In this document: positions 43,826 to 52,323 of the stretch, one piece after another
Layout of the letters: each line of letters starts with the position of its first letter
Numbering within the stretch: the first letter of the stretch is position 1
NCBI GenBank assembly: GCA_019637155.1
Contig: JAHBWE010000007.1
Location: 248,001 to 312,000 of the forward strand
From: Labilithrix sp.
GTDB taxonomy: Bacteria; Myxococcota_A; Polyangia; Polyangiales; Polyangiaceae
Reading direction: 5' to 3'
Length of the DNA stretch: 64,000 nt
The notes under the pieces: model-generated
Database searches by the model: none
What the model was told of the DNA's origin: nothing
The model's input: only the letters and a program-made list of their open reading frames with translations
Position numbers and translations under genes: made by a program

Positions 43826-45328
43826 ATGCCCGCGCGCGGTCCGCAGCCCGGGGACCTCATCGGCGAGCGCTTCCGGCTCGAGCTCATGATCGGCACCGGC
43901 GGCATGGGCGCGGTGTGGAGCGCCGCGGTCGAGGGCTCCGACGAGCGGGCGGCGGTGAAGTTCTTGCATTCGCAGCTCGCGTCGGATCCGCTCCTCGTGC
44001 AGCGGTTCCTCCTCGAGGCGCGCGCGGGGATGGAGATCGAGCATCCGAACGTCGTGCGTGTCATCGCGCAGGGGTTCGTCGAGGCGAGCGAGCCGCACGG
44101 CGATCCCGCTCCGTGGCTCGCGATGGAGCTCCTCGACGGCAGGCCGCTCGGCGACGCGCTCCGCCTCCGCGGCCGGGTGGAGGCGGTCGACGCGCTCGCG
44201 ATCCTCGCCGACGTCACGGCCGGCATCGCCGCCGCCCACGCGAAGGGGATCGTCCATCGCGACATCAAGCCGGGCAACGTGTTCCTCCAGCAGACGGAGG
44301 AGGGCATCGTCGCGAAGGTGCTCGACTTCGGGATCTCGAAGTACGTCGATCCGGCGATGGACGGCGGGCTCACGTCGACCGGCGCCGTCGTCGGCTCTGC
44401 GCTCTACATGAGCCCGGAGCAAGCGGCGGGCGGGTACAACGTGGACCCGCGGACCGACGTCTGGTCGCTCGGGGTGATGCTCTATCGCATGCTCACGGGG
44501 GAGCACCCGCTGCCCGCCGGCGGACAGCAGGAGGTGATGGTCGCGCTCGGCTCGCCGAAGGAGCTCGATCTGAGCGCGCTCCGTCATCCGCGCATCCCGC
44601 CCGCGGCGGCGGAGATCGTGCGGCGGTGCCTGCGGAAGAAGCGCGAGGAGCGCGTCGCGTCGGCGATCGAGCTCGAGCCCGAGCTCCGCGCCGCGCTCAA
44701 GCTCGAGATCGCGCGCGCGCGGACGCCCGACATCGACGACCTGCTGCGCCCCGCGTCGTCACGCGCGACGGTCATCGCGGCGCCCCCGGGCGCGGAGCGC
44801 GAGCCGGCCACCTCCGCGACCGCGCCGACGGGCTTCGTCGTCGACGCGATCGACACGGCGTCGCCCGCGTCGCTGCCGCCTCTGACACCCGCGTCGCCCG
44901 GCGCGGAGCGCGGGCCGGTCACGTCCGCGACGGCGCCGGCGGGCTTCGCGATCGACACCGCGTCGCCGCTGCCGGCGGCTCCGCCAGCGCCGCGCCGTCC
45001 GCCGGCGTCACCGGCGTGGGTCGCGAAGGCGGGGGCGATCGTCGTCGGGATCGGCATCGTCGTGATCGCCGGATCGATCTATCGCCTGCGCGCCGCGACG
45101 CCGGCCGCGCCGGAGGTGCCGCCTCCGCCGGCGTCGATCGTCGTCACCCCGGCGCCGTCGCCGCCGGCGTCGGCGTCCGCGGAAGAAGACGAGATCGAGG
45201 AGCTCGACACGCTGGTGAGCGCGCACTCTTCGACCGCGCGTCCGAGCGCGCGGCCCGCGCGACCGCGGCCGCGCCCGAAGCCGTCCGCCGCGCCGAGCGT
45301 GGATCCGTGGCGACGGCCCGGCTTCTGA
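43826..45328 (+). CDS. Membrane-bound Ser/Thr protein kinase
   Basis: A 500-aa Hanks-type kinase. Domain 15-275: glycine loop IGTGGMGAVW, Lys in AAVKFL, catalytic HRDIKPGNV, DFG in VLDFGISK and SPEQ after the activation loop. All catalytic residues are present. A Pro/Ala/Thr-rich juxtamembrane linker has two similar Gly-Ala-Glu-Arg repeats. One helix (about 393-413) spans the membrane, leaving a short Pro/Arg extracellular tail. It is coupled to the lectin lipoprotein and sigma54 activator, whose FHA domain is a plausible target. Confidence 0.94.
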   Translation: MPARGPQPGDLIGERFRLELMIGTGGMGAVWSAAVEGSDERAAVKFLHSQLASDPLLVQRFLLEARAGMEIEHPNVVRVIAQGFVEASEPHGDPAPWLAMELLDGRPLGDALRLRGRVEAVDALAILADVTAGIAAAHAKGIVHRDIKPGNVFLQQTEEGIVAKVLDFGISKYVDPAMDGGLTSTGAVVGSALYMSPEQAAGGYNVDPRTDVWSLGVMLYRMLTGEHPLPAGGQQEVMVALGSPKELDLSALRHPRIPPAAAEIVRRCLRKKREERVASAIELEPELRAALKLEIARARTPDIDDLLRPASSRATVIAAPPGAEREPATSATAPTGFVVDAIDTASPASLPPLTPASPGAERGPVTSATAPAGFAIDTASPLPAAPPAPRRPPASPAWVAKAGAIVVGIGIVVIAGSIYRLRAATPAAPEVPPPPASIVVTPAPSPPASASAEEDEIEELDTLVSAHSSTARPSARPARPRPRPKPSAAPSVDPWRRPGF

Positions 45329-45346
45329 CGCGTATCCTCGCGGGCG

Positions 45347-46207
45347 GTGGTGGGCCGTTCGGTTCGAGCTCTCGTCGTCGCCGCGATCGTCTCCGCGGCG
45401 TCGATCGCACGAGCCGACCCGAGCCTCGACGCGGCCGAGCTCGCCACCGCGCGCGCGCTCTTCGAGGAGGGCGTCGCGCGCGAGGACGCGAAGGACTGGA
45501 AGGGCGCGCTCGAGCGGTTCAAGCGCGTCGCGGAGATCCGCGTCACGCCGCAGGTCCTCTACAACATGGCGCTCTGCTACGAGCGGCTCGGCATGACGTC
45601 GTCGGCAGACGTGCACTATGCACGCGTCGAGAAGGGCAACGCCCCCGACCTCGCGAAGCTCGCGACCGCGCGGCGGAAGGAGCTCGCGTCGAAGATCCCG
45701 GAGGTCGTCCTCGAAGGCGCGGGCGACCTCCGCGTCACGCTCGACGGCTCGCCGGCGACGCTCGGCGTCGCGGTCGCGATCGATCCCGGCCCGCACGAGA
45801 TCGTCGCGCAGCGCGGAAAGGACTCGGCGAGGACGACGTTCGAGGCGCCCGCCGCGAGCGGGAAGATCACGATCGCGGTGCCGGAGCCCGCCGCGCCGCC
45901 GCCGCCCGCTCCGCCGCTGCCGCCGCCTCCGCCGGCGAAGACCTTCCCCGTCCTCGCGTACGTGACCGGCGGCCTCGCGGTCGCGAGCGCGGGCGTCGGC
46001 GTGTTCGGCGTCCTCTCGCGTGCGAGCGCGATCGACGACCTCGACGCCGCCTGCGGCCCCGCGCGCGACCGATGCCCCTCGTCGCTGCGCGGCACCGCCG
46101 ACCGCGCCGAGACGATGTCGCTGGTCGCGAACATCTCCTTCACCGCGGCGATCGCGGCGGCGCTCGCGACGGCCGGCATCGTCTATTTCGGATACGTGCG
46201 CGACTGA
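45347..46207 (+). CDS. TPR-containing membrane protein downstream of kinase
   Basis: A 286-aa protein (GTG at 45347). The signal peptide (about 1-22) precedes tetratricopeptide-like helices (ARALFEEGVAREDAKDWKGALERF; VLYNMALCYERLG). A PEGA-like beta domain (DLRVTLDGSPATLGVAVAIDPGPHEI) follows, then a Pro-rich linker and two hydrophobic helices near the C-terminus. This build often follows Ser/Thr kinase genes in Polyangia. It may link kinase signalling to the envelope. The gap from the kinase stop is 18 bp, so the four genes from 41763 are probably one operon. Confidence 0.85.
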   Translation: MVGRSVRALVVAAIVSAASIARADPSLDAAELATARALFEEGVAREDAKDWKGALERFKRVAEIRVTPQVLYNMALCYERLGMTSSADVHYARVEKGNAPDLAKLATARRKELASKIPEVVLEGAGDLRVTLDGSPATLGVAVAIDPGPHEIVAQRGKDSARTTFEAPAASGKITIAVPEPAAPPPPAPPLPPPPPAKTFPVLAYVTGGLAVASAGVGVFGVLSRASAIDDLDAACGPARDRCPSSLRGTADRAETMSLVANISFTAAIAAALATAGIVYFGYVRD

Positions 46208-46341
46208 GCGGGGGGCACTTCCCCACTCTCTTGTCCCGGCGCGCGAGTCGCGCAAAGGCCTATTTTCTCCGCAGATCTTGGTGCGCGAGTTGCGCGATCG
46301 AGGGTGGGTGGGACAGGCACGTACGTTGCGGAAGGGCGGGT

Positions 46342-48207
46342 ATGGTGACCTGGCGATTCGCGGCGGTGATGGGGGTTCTCGGGCTGATGGCGTGCACGGC
46401 GGGGGAGACCGAGCCGATCGCCGAATCGAGCGCGGAGGTCCGGACCGCGGTCGACAACGGCGCGGGCGCGGGGCCCGCTCGCTTCGAGGTCGATCCGTGC
46501 GAGCACCCCGCCGCGTTCGCGCGCGAGCACGGGCTGAACCTGATCGTCGCGCGGCCGGGCCAGCGCGTCATCGTCGGTACGGACAAAGCCGACTTCATCG
46601 TTGGAACCGACGGAGACGACATCATCCGCGGAGGCAAGGGCGACGACGTCATCTGCGCCGGCGCGGGCGAGGACGTCGTGCACGGCGACGAAGGCAACGA
46701 CTGGATCGACGGCGGGAGCGACAACGACAAGCTGTTCGGCGACGCGGGGAACGACATCATCCACGGACGCGGCGGCGGCGACGAGATCCACGGCGGCGAC
46801 GGCGACGATCAGGTCTACGGCGACATCCTCGACGACAAGCTGTGGGGCGACGCCGGCGACGACCTCATCGTCGGAGGTCACGGCACGGACTTCATCTACG
46901 GCGGCCCCGGCAACGACTACATGCGCGGCGACACCGGCAACGACACCTTCGACGGTGGACCGGGCACCGACGTCGTGAGCTTCATCACCGCGATGCCGCC
47001 GGGCCAACCCGACCTCGAGGGCCGCCCCAAGTCGCCGTACGACGGCATGCGCGTCGACTTCACGAACGACTGCATCAAGTCGCCCGACGGCAAGCGGCAC
47101 GAAGGCTGCGCGAACGGCGACGGCGGGAACGAGCCCCTCGACGGCGTGGAGATCATCATCGGCTCGCCGTACACCGATCAGTTCGTCTCCGGCGGCCGCG
47201 CGGTCCAGTTCATCGGCGGCTACGGCGCCGACACGTGCGACGGCGCGCCGTGCGGGAAGGCGCTCCCGGACGACGCCGCGGGCAAGGTGTTCGTCACCCT
47301 CGACATCGCGCAGGCGCGGGACGTGGGCCTCGTCGTGATCGGGTCCGAGGGCGACGACGACCTCGAGATCGTCCAGCAGGGCGACGCGTTCAAGGTGAGC
47401 TCGCCGCGCGGCACGCCGCTCTTCGCGGGACCGAACTGCGTCGCCGACGCGATGGGCGTCAGCTGCACGCCGCGGCACGTGCTCCGCTGGATCGCCGCGT
47501 ACATGGACGACGGCGACGACACGGTGCGCCTCGCGCGGGCGGCGCGAAAGCGCGAGTCGCGCCGCTTCCCCGCCGACATGACCGCGCACGTCAGCGGCGG
47601 CAAGGGCGACGACCGCCTCGAGGGCGGCGACGAGGAGGACATCCTGTTCTCCGGCGTCACGGGCGAGGACCACCTCTTCGGCAACGGCGGCGACGACGCG
47701 CTCCTCTCCGAGAGCCGCAAGTGGCCCGCGCGCGAAGGCTGCACCGAGGCCGACAAGAAGAGGGACCCGCGCTGCACGGAGGACAAGCCGAGAGCTGCAC
47801 AATACACGGACGGCGCCGACGAGCTCGTCGGCGGCCCGGGCGACGATCAGCTCGTCGCGGACTACCCGTGCGGCAGGCACACCTTCTCGGGCGGCGGCGG
47901 CAACGACGTCGCGGGCTTCGCGCGCAGCGGCCGCTTCGACATCCACGCGCAGCTCAACGGCCCGGCCTCGGTGAAGACGAAGTTCTGGGGCAAGGCGTTC
48001 AACCCGCAGCTCTGCGGCGTGGAGGCAGCGACGAGGTTCGTCGCCGACGACCTGGAAATCCTCGAAGCCGCCGACGGCAACGACGACCTCTGGGGCAACG
48101 ACCGCCCCAACACGATCTGGGGCCGCGAAGGCGACGACATCCTCCACGGCCTCGGCGGCAACGACACCCTAATGGGCCTCCGCGGCAACGACACCGAGAT
48201 CCAGTAA
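46342..48207 (+). CDS. RTX-type calcium-binding repeat lipoprotein
   Basis: A 621-aa protein with a lipobox (GLMACT; Cys near 18) and a short N-terminal domain. Residues 80-210 and 410-620 hold many nine-residue RTX repeats (GGxGxDxxx; for example GGKGDDVIC, GDEGNDWID, GGPGNDYMR), the calcium-coordinating parallel beta-roll. Between the two repeat blocks is a domain without repeats. RTX proteins normally leave through a type I exporter with a C-terminal signal, but this one has a lipoprotein signal and Sec route instead, and no exporter is nearby. It ends in RGNDTEIQ. Function: surface adhesin or scaffold, by inference. Confidence 0.88.
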   Translation: MVTWRFAAVMGVLGLMACTAGETEPIAESSAEVRTAVDNGAGAGPARFEVDPCEHPAAFAREHGLNLIVARPGQRVIVGTDKADFIVGTDGDDIIRGGKGDDVICAGAGEDVVHGDEGNDWIDGGSDNDKLFGDAGNDIIHGRGGGDEIHGGDGDDQVYGDILDDKLWGDAGDDLIVGGHGTDFIYGGPGNDYMRGDTGNDTFDGGPGTDVVSFITAMPPGQPDLEGRPKSPYDGMRVDFTNDCIKSPDGKRHEGCANGDGGNEPLDGVEIIIGSPYTDQFVSGGRAVQFIGGYGADTCDGAPCGKALPDDAAGKVFVTLDIAQARDVGLVVIGSEGDDDLEIVQQGDAFKVSSPRGTPLFAGPNCVADAMGVSCTPRHVLRWIAAYMDDGDDTVRLARAARKRESRRFPADMTAHVSGGKGDDRLEGGDEEDILFSGVTGEDHLFGNGGDDALLSESRKWPAREGCTEADKKRDPRCTEDKPRAAQYTDGADELVGGPGDDQLVADYPCGRHTFSGGGGNDVAGFARSGRFDIHAQLNGPASVKTKFWGKAFNPQLCGVEAATRFVADDLEILEAADGNDDLWGNDRPNTIWGREGDDILHGLGGNDTLMGLRGNDTEIQ

Positions 48208-48302
48208 ACCCGCCGCGCCCCCACCCGCCCCACCCACCGCGCCCGCCGCGCCCACCGCGCCCGCCCCCGCCCCACCCACCGCGCCGCTGGCGCTGGGGGC
48301 CC
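48208..48302. other. C-rich low-complexity stretch
   Basis: Repeated CCGCGCCC, CCACCC and GCCCCACCC words with no coding character. The stretch follows the RTX gene stop and leads into the structured element at 48303. Such cytosine-rich sequence on the plus strand can favour Rho-dependent termination, but this is only a suggestion. Confidence 0.5.
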
Positions 48303-48370
48303 CGCGAACGCAACCGCCACAGCGGTTGCAAAGCAACCCGACGCGCAACGCGCGTCGGGTCGTGTTCGCG
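48303..48370. repeat. Cloverleaf-like inverted repeat element
   Basis: Outer stem CGCGAAC (48303-48309) pairs with GTTCGCG (48364-48370). Inside are two perfect hairpins: GCAACCGC with GCGGTTGC (4-base loop) and ACCCGACGCGC with GCGCGTCGGGT. The layout is a three-way junction of 68 bases. It lies between the RTX gene and a lipoprotein gene and is followed at once by the hairpin repeat at 48371. It could be an RNA element, a transposon-end relic or a REP-type repeat. Confidence 0.65.
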
Positions 48371-48405
48371 GGGTGGGGGTGTCGGGGGCGAAGCCCCCGA
48401 CGTTG
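48371..48405. repeat. Inverted copy of the 11341-type hairpin repeat
   Basis: The bottom strand reads CGTCGGGGGC-TTC-GCCCCCGAC, then ACCCCCACCCC, identical to the opening of the repeat units at 11341, 11449 and (with a shorter stem) 11556. The stem is 9 bp with a 3-base loop (48381-48401). It shows that the repeat is dispersed, not confined to one locus. Confidence 0.85.
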
Positions 48406-48451
48406 AAGATTTCTCGGCGCCCGCGCGGCGCGGCGGCGATACTGGGCGTGC

Positions 48452-49453
48452 GTGAAGCTTCATCGTTCTCTCGGTCCCCTCGCCTTGATCGCGCTCGCGT
48501 GTTGCGCGCCGGCCGCCGCACCTCCCGCGAAGACGGCGCCGGCGGCGCCGGCGACGACGTCGACCGCGGCGTCCGCGCCGGCCACGTCCGCCGCCGCGAC
48601 GGAGGAGCCGGTGAAGGAGCCGGAGAAGAAAGAGAAGGAGCCGGAGAAGAAGAAGATCGAGCTCCCGCGCGGCGGCCGCGAGATCTTCCCGCGCTTCCGC
48701 CTGATGGGCTACTGCGGCACCCCCGGCGGCGAGCCGGCGATGGGACGCCTCGCCGGAGACCTGGCGAAGAAGGCGAAGGCGATCGAGAAGCTCGGCGCGC
48801 AGTACGCCCGCGAGCGCGAGCTCCTCCCCGTCTTCGAGCTCATCGCCACCATCGTCCTCGGCTTACCGGGCGCCGACGGCAAGTGGCGGCGCCGCGTCCC
48901 GGACTCCGTCATCGACCAGTACCTGAAGGAGGCGCGCGCGGCGAAGGCGCTCCTCCTCCTCAACATCCAGCCCGGCCACTCGGACTTCATCACCGAGGTG
49001 AAGCACTACGAGAAGTACCTCCGCGAGCCGGAGGTCGGCGTCGCGCTCGACCCGGAGTGGCAGATGCACGGCAAGCAGAAGCCGGGCGTCTTCTACGGCC
49101 AGACGACGGGCACCGCGATCAACGAGGTCGCCGAGTTCATGGCCGGCATCATCAAGGAGGGCGACCTCCCGGAGAAGGCGCTCGTCTTCCACCAGGTCAA
49201 CGGCACGGTCGTGAAGGACGAGAAGGACATCGTCCCGCACGAGGGCATCGCCCTCATCAAGGGCGTCGACGGCCTCGGCCCCGCCCCGACGAAGGTTGTA
49301 ACCTACAACTACCTCGTCAAGAACATGCCCTCGACGACGCACGCCGGCTTCAAGCTGTTCTTCGACGAGGACACCGCGAACAACAACAAGCTGATGACCC
49401 CGGACGACGTGATGAAGCTCACGCCGCAGCCGGAGTACATCATGTACGAGTAG
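48452..49453 (+). CDS. Lipoprotein of a conserved unknown family
   Basis: A 333-aa protein from GTG. The lipobox is ALACCA, then an Ala/Thr/Pro linker and a Lys/Glu/Pro segment (EEPVKEPEKKEKEPEKKK) before the main domain at about 75. The domain wording (MGYCGTPGGEPAMGRL; LLNIQPGHSDFITEVKHYEKYL; VGVALDPEWQM; AINEVAEFMAGII; LVFHQVNG) resembles an uncharacterised family that is common in actinobacteria. The fold may be TIM-barrel-like. No function is known. Its promoter region includes the structured repeats at 48303-48405. Confidence 0.82.
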   Translation: MKLHRSLGPLALIALACCAPAAAPPAKTAPAAPATTSTAASAPATSAAATEEPVKEPEKKEKEPEKKKIELPRGGREIFPRFRLMGYCGTPGGEPAMGRLAGDLAKKAKAIEKLGAQYARERELLPVFELIATIVLGLPGADGKWRRRVPDSVIDQYLKEARAAKALLLLNIQPGHSDFITEVKHYEKYLREPEVGVALDPEWQMHGKQKPGVFYGQTTGTAINEVAEFMAGIIKEGDLPEKALVFHQVNGTVVKDEKDIVPHEGIALIKGVDGLGPAPTKVVTYNYLVKNMPSTTHAGFKLFFDEDTANNNKLMTPDDVMKLTPQPEYIMYE

Positions 49454-49462
49454 CGCGCGCCG

Positions 49463-50431
49463 TCAGTGCGTCACGGCCGGCGTCGGGTTCGCCTCGACCC
49501 ACTGGTTCGCGCTGCAGAGGAGGCCGTCCTCGACCGTGCCCTCGGCGAGGCAGTCGCCCGCGCCGTCGTTCGCCTTGTTGCTCCAGCACCAGTGGCGGGA
49601 GGCGACGCAGCACGCGGGGCGGTTCGGCTTCGTGGTCGGCGAGTCCGCCGCGCAGGTCGAGGTGTCGAGCATGCTCGGGACCACGCAGCGCGGCGAGAGC
49701 TGCGCCTCCGCGCCGATCAGCTTGTCCTTCGCGATCATGCTGCGAACGAGGCTCGCGGTCGCCTCCGAGAGGCCCTTGTGCTTCTCGAACTTCGAGGCCG
49801 CCGTCGCGTTGGGCTCGCGCTCGAGGTAGTTGTGCATGACGTCGCACGCGGCGTTGACGTCGCCGATGCGGAACTTCGGCATCGCCGCGAACGTGGGCTC
49901 GCCGTAGAGCGCGGCGCTCGGGTTGATCACGTTCGGGAGGATCGTCTCGCCCGTGCTCTGCGCGTAGGACGTGCCGTCGGAGATGGAGAGCTTCGGGTAG
50001 TTCGCGGCGGACGGATCGTTGTAGCCCTGGATCGCGACCCACTCGCGGACGGTGGGGACGCGCGTCGGGAAGAGCGCCGGGTCGAAGACGTAGAGCTGGT
50101 CCTCGCCGTCCTTCGTCGCGATCGGTGCGACGTGCCACGACCAGATCCCGTAGAGCGGGGGCGCGCCCCACTTCGCGTTCACGTAGACGTGCTTCGTCGC
50201 GATGCCGTTCTCGGCGAGGAGCATGGAGTAGTAGAGGGCGCGCGCGTAGCAGCCGTCGGTGGTGTACGTCCACGGCAGGTACGGGAGCGCCCCGAGCTTC
50301 GACGCGGCGGTGTCGAAGTCCTCCGCGCTCAGATCGAGCTTCGCGTCGCCGGACGGCTCCTCCGTCGTGTTGGCCGAGCAGGCGGCGAGGGCGAGGAGCG
50401 AGGCGGCGAGGGCGGGTCCGAGGAAGCGCAT
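49463..50431 (-). CDS. Probable protein-glutaminase lipoprotein
   Basis: A 322-aa protein from the ATG at 50429-50431, with lipobox LALAAC (Cys near 18). The domain at about 45-125 has Cys61 in DGCYARALYYSMLLAENGI, His100 in WSWHVAP and Asp117 in YVFDPALF, the Cys-His-Asp order and wording of bacterial protein-glutaminases, which deamidate Gln side chains in proteins. About 200 residues follow, with a Cys-rich tail (ACCVASRHWCWSN). A secreted or surface enzyme acting on extracellular proteins is likely. A longer frame start at 50479 gives no better signal peptide. Confidence 0.8.
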   Translation of the reverse strand: MRFLGPALAASLLALAACSANTTEEPSGDAKLDLSAEDFDTAASKLGALPYLPWTYTTDGCYARALYYSMLLAENGIATKHVYVNAKWGAPPLYGIWSWHVAPIATKDGEDQLYVFDPALFPTRVPTVREWVAIQGYNDPSAANYPKLSISDGTSYAQSTGETILPNVINPSAALYGEPTFAAMPKFRIGDVNAACDVMHNYLEREPNATAASKFEKHKGLSEATASLVRSMIAKDKLIGAEAQLSPRCVVPSMLDTSTCAADSPTTKPNRPACCVASRHWCWSNKANDGAGDCLAEGTVEDGLLCSANQWVEANPTPAVTH

Positions 50432-50509
50432 GTGCGTCGGGGTAGCATGCGCTCGGGTGAGTGCAACGCGATCCACCACCTTTTTAAGGTGCGGATTTCG
50501 TGGATTATT

Positions 50510-51181
50510 CTATGGGCGCGACGGCCGGGGCGGCTTCGGGAGCATCGACGGCCGGGCGGCGCTGCCGGTCGGCGGGATGATGGCGTCGAGGCCGAGGAGC
50601 GGGGTGCCGTCGTTGACGTCGGTGGAGGGCTCGAAATCGAACGTGCCGCGCCACCGGAGGATGGAGGTGATCGCCTGGATGGGATCGCGCGTCTTCCGCG
50701 TGTCGACGACGACCTCGCCGACGTGCCCGCGCATGAACGCGATGCGGCCGTTGAGCGGCGGCGACGTCAGGTTCAGGAAGCCGGTGCGCTTGAGGACGCC
50801 GATCGCGCGGATCACGCTCGCGGGCGGCACCTCGGTGAGGCTCCCCGCGATCATGCCCGGCGCGGCGCCGGGGAGGAGGCCGGCGGGAGAGTTGCCGTAC
50901 ACGCGCGCGACGACGTCGCCGATGCTGATGACGTCGCCGATCGCCACCTTCGTCTCGCCGACGATGCGCGAGCCGTTGAGGAACGTGCCGTTGCTGCTCT
51001 CGAGATCGGTGATGAGGAGATCGCTCGCGCTCGCGGTGATGCGCGCGTGAGTGCGGCTCACGAGGTCACTCTGCAGCACGATGTCGCCGTCCTCACCGCG
51101 GCCGAAGACATACGTGCCGCCGGCGAGCGGGATGACGCGCCCGCGCTCACGGCCGAGCAGGAGTTGGAGATGGAGCGACAC
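50510..51181 (-). CDS. FHA plus DUF4388 (PATAN) domain protein
   Basis: A 223-aa cytosolic protein. Start: GTG at 51179-51181 with AGAGG before it; a TTG 14 codons upstream is also possible. The FHA domain (about 5-95: YVFGRGEDGDIVLQSDLVSRTHARI, SSNGTFLNG) binds phosphothreonine. A DUF4388/PATAN segment follows (GSLTEVPPASVIRAIGVLKRTGFLNL and RIAFMRGHV), seen in Myxococcota regulators of motility and gliding. The C-terminus is Pro-rich. It is near-divergent to the GspE-N gene, and may connect the kinases to a motility or secretion machine. Confidence 0.88.
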   Translation of the reverse strand: MSLHLQLLLGRERGRVIPLAGGTYVFGRGEDGDIVLQSDLVSRTHARITASASDLLITDLESSNGTFLNGSRIVGETKVAIGDVISIGDVVARVYGNSPAGLLPGAAPGMIAGSLTEVPPASVIRAIGVLKRTGFLNLTSPPLNGRIAFMRGHVGEVVVDTRKTRDPIQAITSILRWRGTFDFEPSTDVNDGTPLLGLDAIIPPTGSAARPSMLPKPPRPSRP

Positions 51182-51298
51182 GGACCTCTGCGGATCTAAG
51201 CGCCGAAAGGCAGCGTCCGCCAATTTCCGTCGGTCTTGCGGTCCATGCTCAGCGCCGTATAGTCCGCCGTTCGATCGTCGCGCGAGAACGCATCATTG

Positions 51299-52189
51299 AT
51301 GAGCAAGAAGCCCCTTCGTATCGGTGAGCTCCTGGTCCAGAGCGGAGTGCTCACGGAGGCGGCCCTCGCCGACGTGCTGGAGCGGCAGAAGGCCGACCGC
51401 CGGCGGCTCGGCGATCTCCTCGCGGAGCGGAACCTCGTCGAGCCGCGGCGGCTCGCGCAGATCCTCTCGTACCAGCTGAGCTGTCCCTGGCTCTCGCTCA
51501 CGAACGTGGATCTGCCGAAGGCGCTCCTCGAGCTCGTCCCGCGCGACCTCGCGATCGAGCACACGCTCGTGCCGGTCCACCTCCGCGAGAAGAACGGCAC
51601 GACCTTCCTCTACGTCGCGACGCACGATCCGACCGACGAGGTCGCGCTCGCGGCCGTCGCCGACGCGGTGAAGATGCCCGTCCGCCCGATGGTCGCGATC
51701 ACGTTCGAGATCCGTCAGGCGCTCACGCGCTACTACGGCGCGCCCGCGCCTTCGCTCACGACCGCGCCGATCGCGTTCAAGCCGCCGGCTCCGCCGGCTC
51801 CGCATCAGAAGCCGGCGCCGCCGAAGCCGCCGCCGCCGGTCCCGCAGAAGAAGCCTCCCACGACCGCGTCGGCGGAGACCGCGCGCATCCCTACCGTCCT
51901 CGTGCTCAACGCGCCCGATCGCTTCCACGAGCAGTGCAAGCTCGCGGCGCGCTCGGTCGGCGCGACGCTCGGCCAGGGCACGCTGATGGATGCGGCGGAG
52001 AAGGTGAAGGACGTGCGGCCGGCGGCGATCGTCGTGACCGACGACATCTACAGCTTCGACCGCGCCGGCTTGAACAAGCTCGCGATCGAAGCCGACGCGC
52101 TCCTCGTCGTGTGGAGCGAGGACGTGGACGCATCGCAGCTCCAGCCGCTCCTGGAGGGCGCTGTGCGACGTGTAAGGCGCGCGTCCTGA
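51299..52189 (+). CDS. GspE/MshEN N-terminal domain protein without ATPase
   Basis: A 296-aa protein. The N-terminal 145 residues match the GspE-N/MshEN domain of type II secretion and type IV pilus ATPases (LRIGELLVQSGVLTEAAL, RRRLGDLLAERNLV, LSYQLSCPWLSL). That domain in MshE binds cyclic-di-GMP. The ATPase is absent. A Pro-rich linker (150-195) leads to a small alpha/beta C-terminal domain (IPTVLVLNAPDRF, AAIVVTDDIYSFD) like a receiver fold without clear phosphorylation motif. It may be a c-di-GMP or pilus adaptor. Start: ATG at 51299 (a TTG directly precedes it). Confidence 0.82.
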   Translation: MSKKPLRIGELLVQSGVLTEAALADVLERQKADRRRLGDLLAERNLVEPRRLAQILSYQLSCPWLSLTNVDLPKALLELVPRDLAIEHTLVPVHLREKNGTTFLYVATHDPTDEVALAAVADAVKMPVRPMVAITFEIRQALTRYYGAPAPSLTTAPIAFKPPAPPAPHQKPAPPKPPPPVPQKKPPTTASAETARIPTVLVLNAPDRFHEQCKLAARSVGATLGQGTLMDAAEKVKDVRPAAIVVTDDIYSFDRAGLNKLAIEADALLVVWSEDVDASQLQPLLEGAVRRVRRAS

Positions 52190-52323
52190 TCGCGTCTCGA
52201 TCCGTTGGATCATCCGTTCGTTGCGGCCCAAGCGACACCGCCTGGATCACAGATCATTTCTTCATAATTCCGGGCAGTTGACGTTTCAGATTCCCTGGCA
52301 TTCGGGCTGCACTCTGGGTGGAC

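Noticed and set aside
43456..46341. Very long plus-strand frame in front of the RTX protein
   Set aside because: It runs through three other genes in a different frame and is Arg/Gly rich. The true start is the ATG at 46342, which opens a lipoprotein signal.
50477..50491. CACCTT/AAGGTG inverted repeat as intrinsic terminator of the FHA gene
   Set aside because: The stem is only 6 bp and no U-tract follows on the minus strand.
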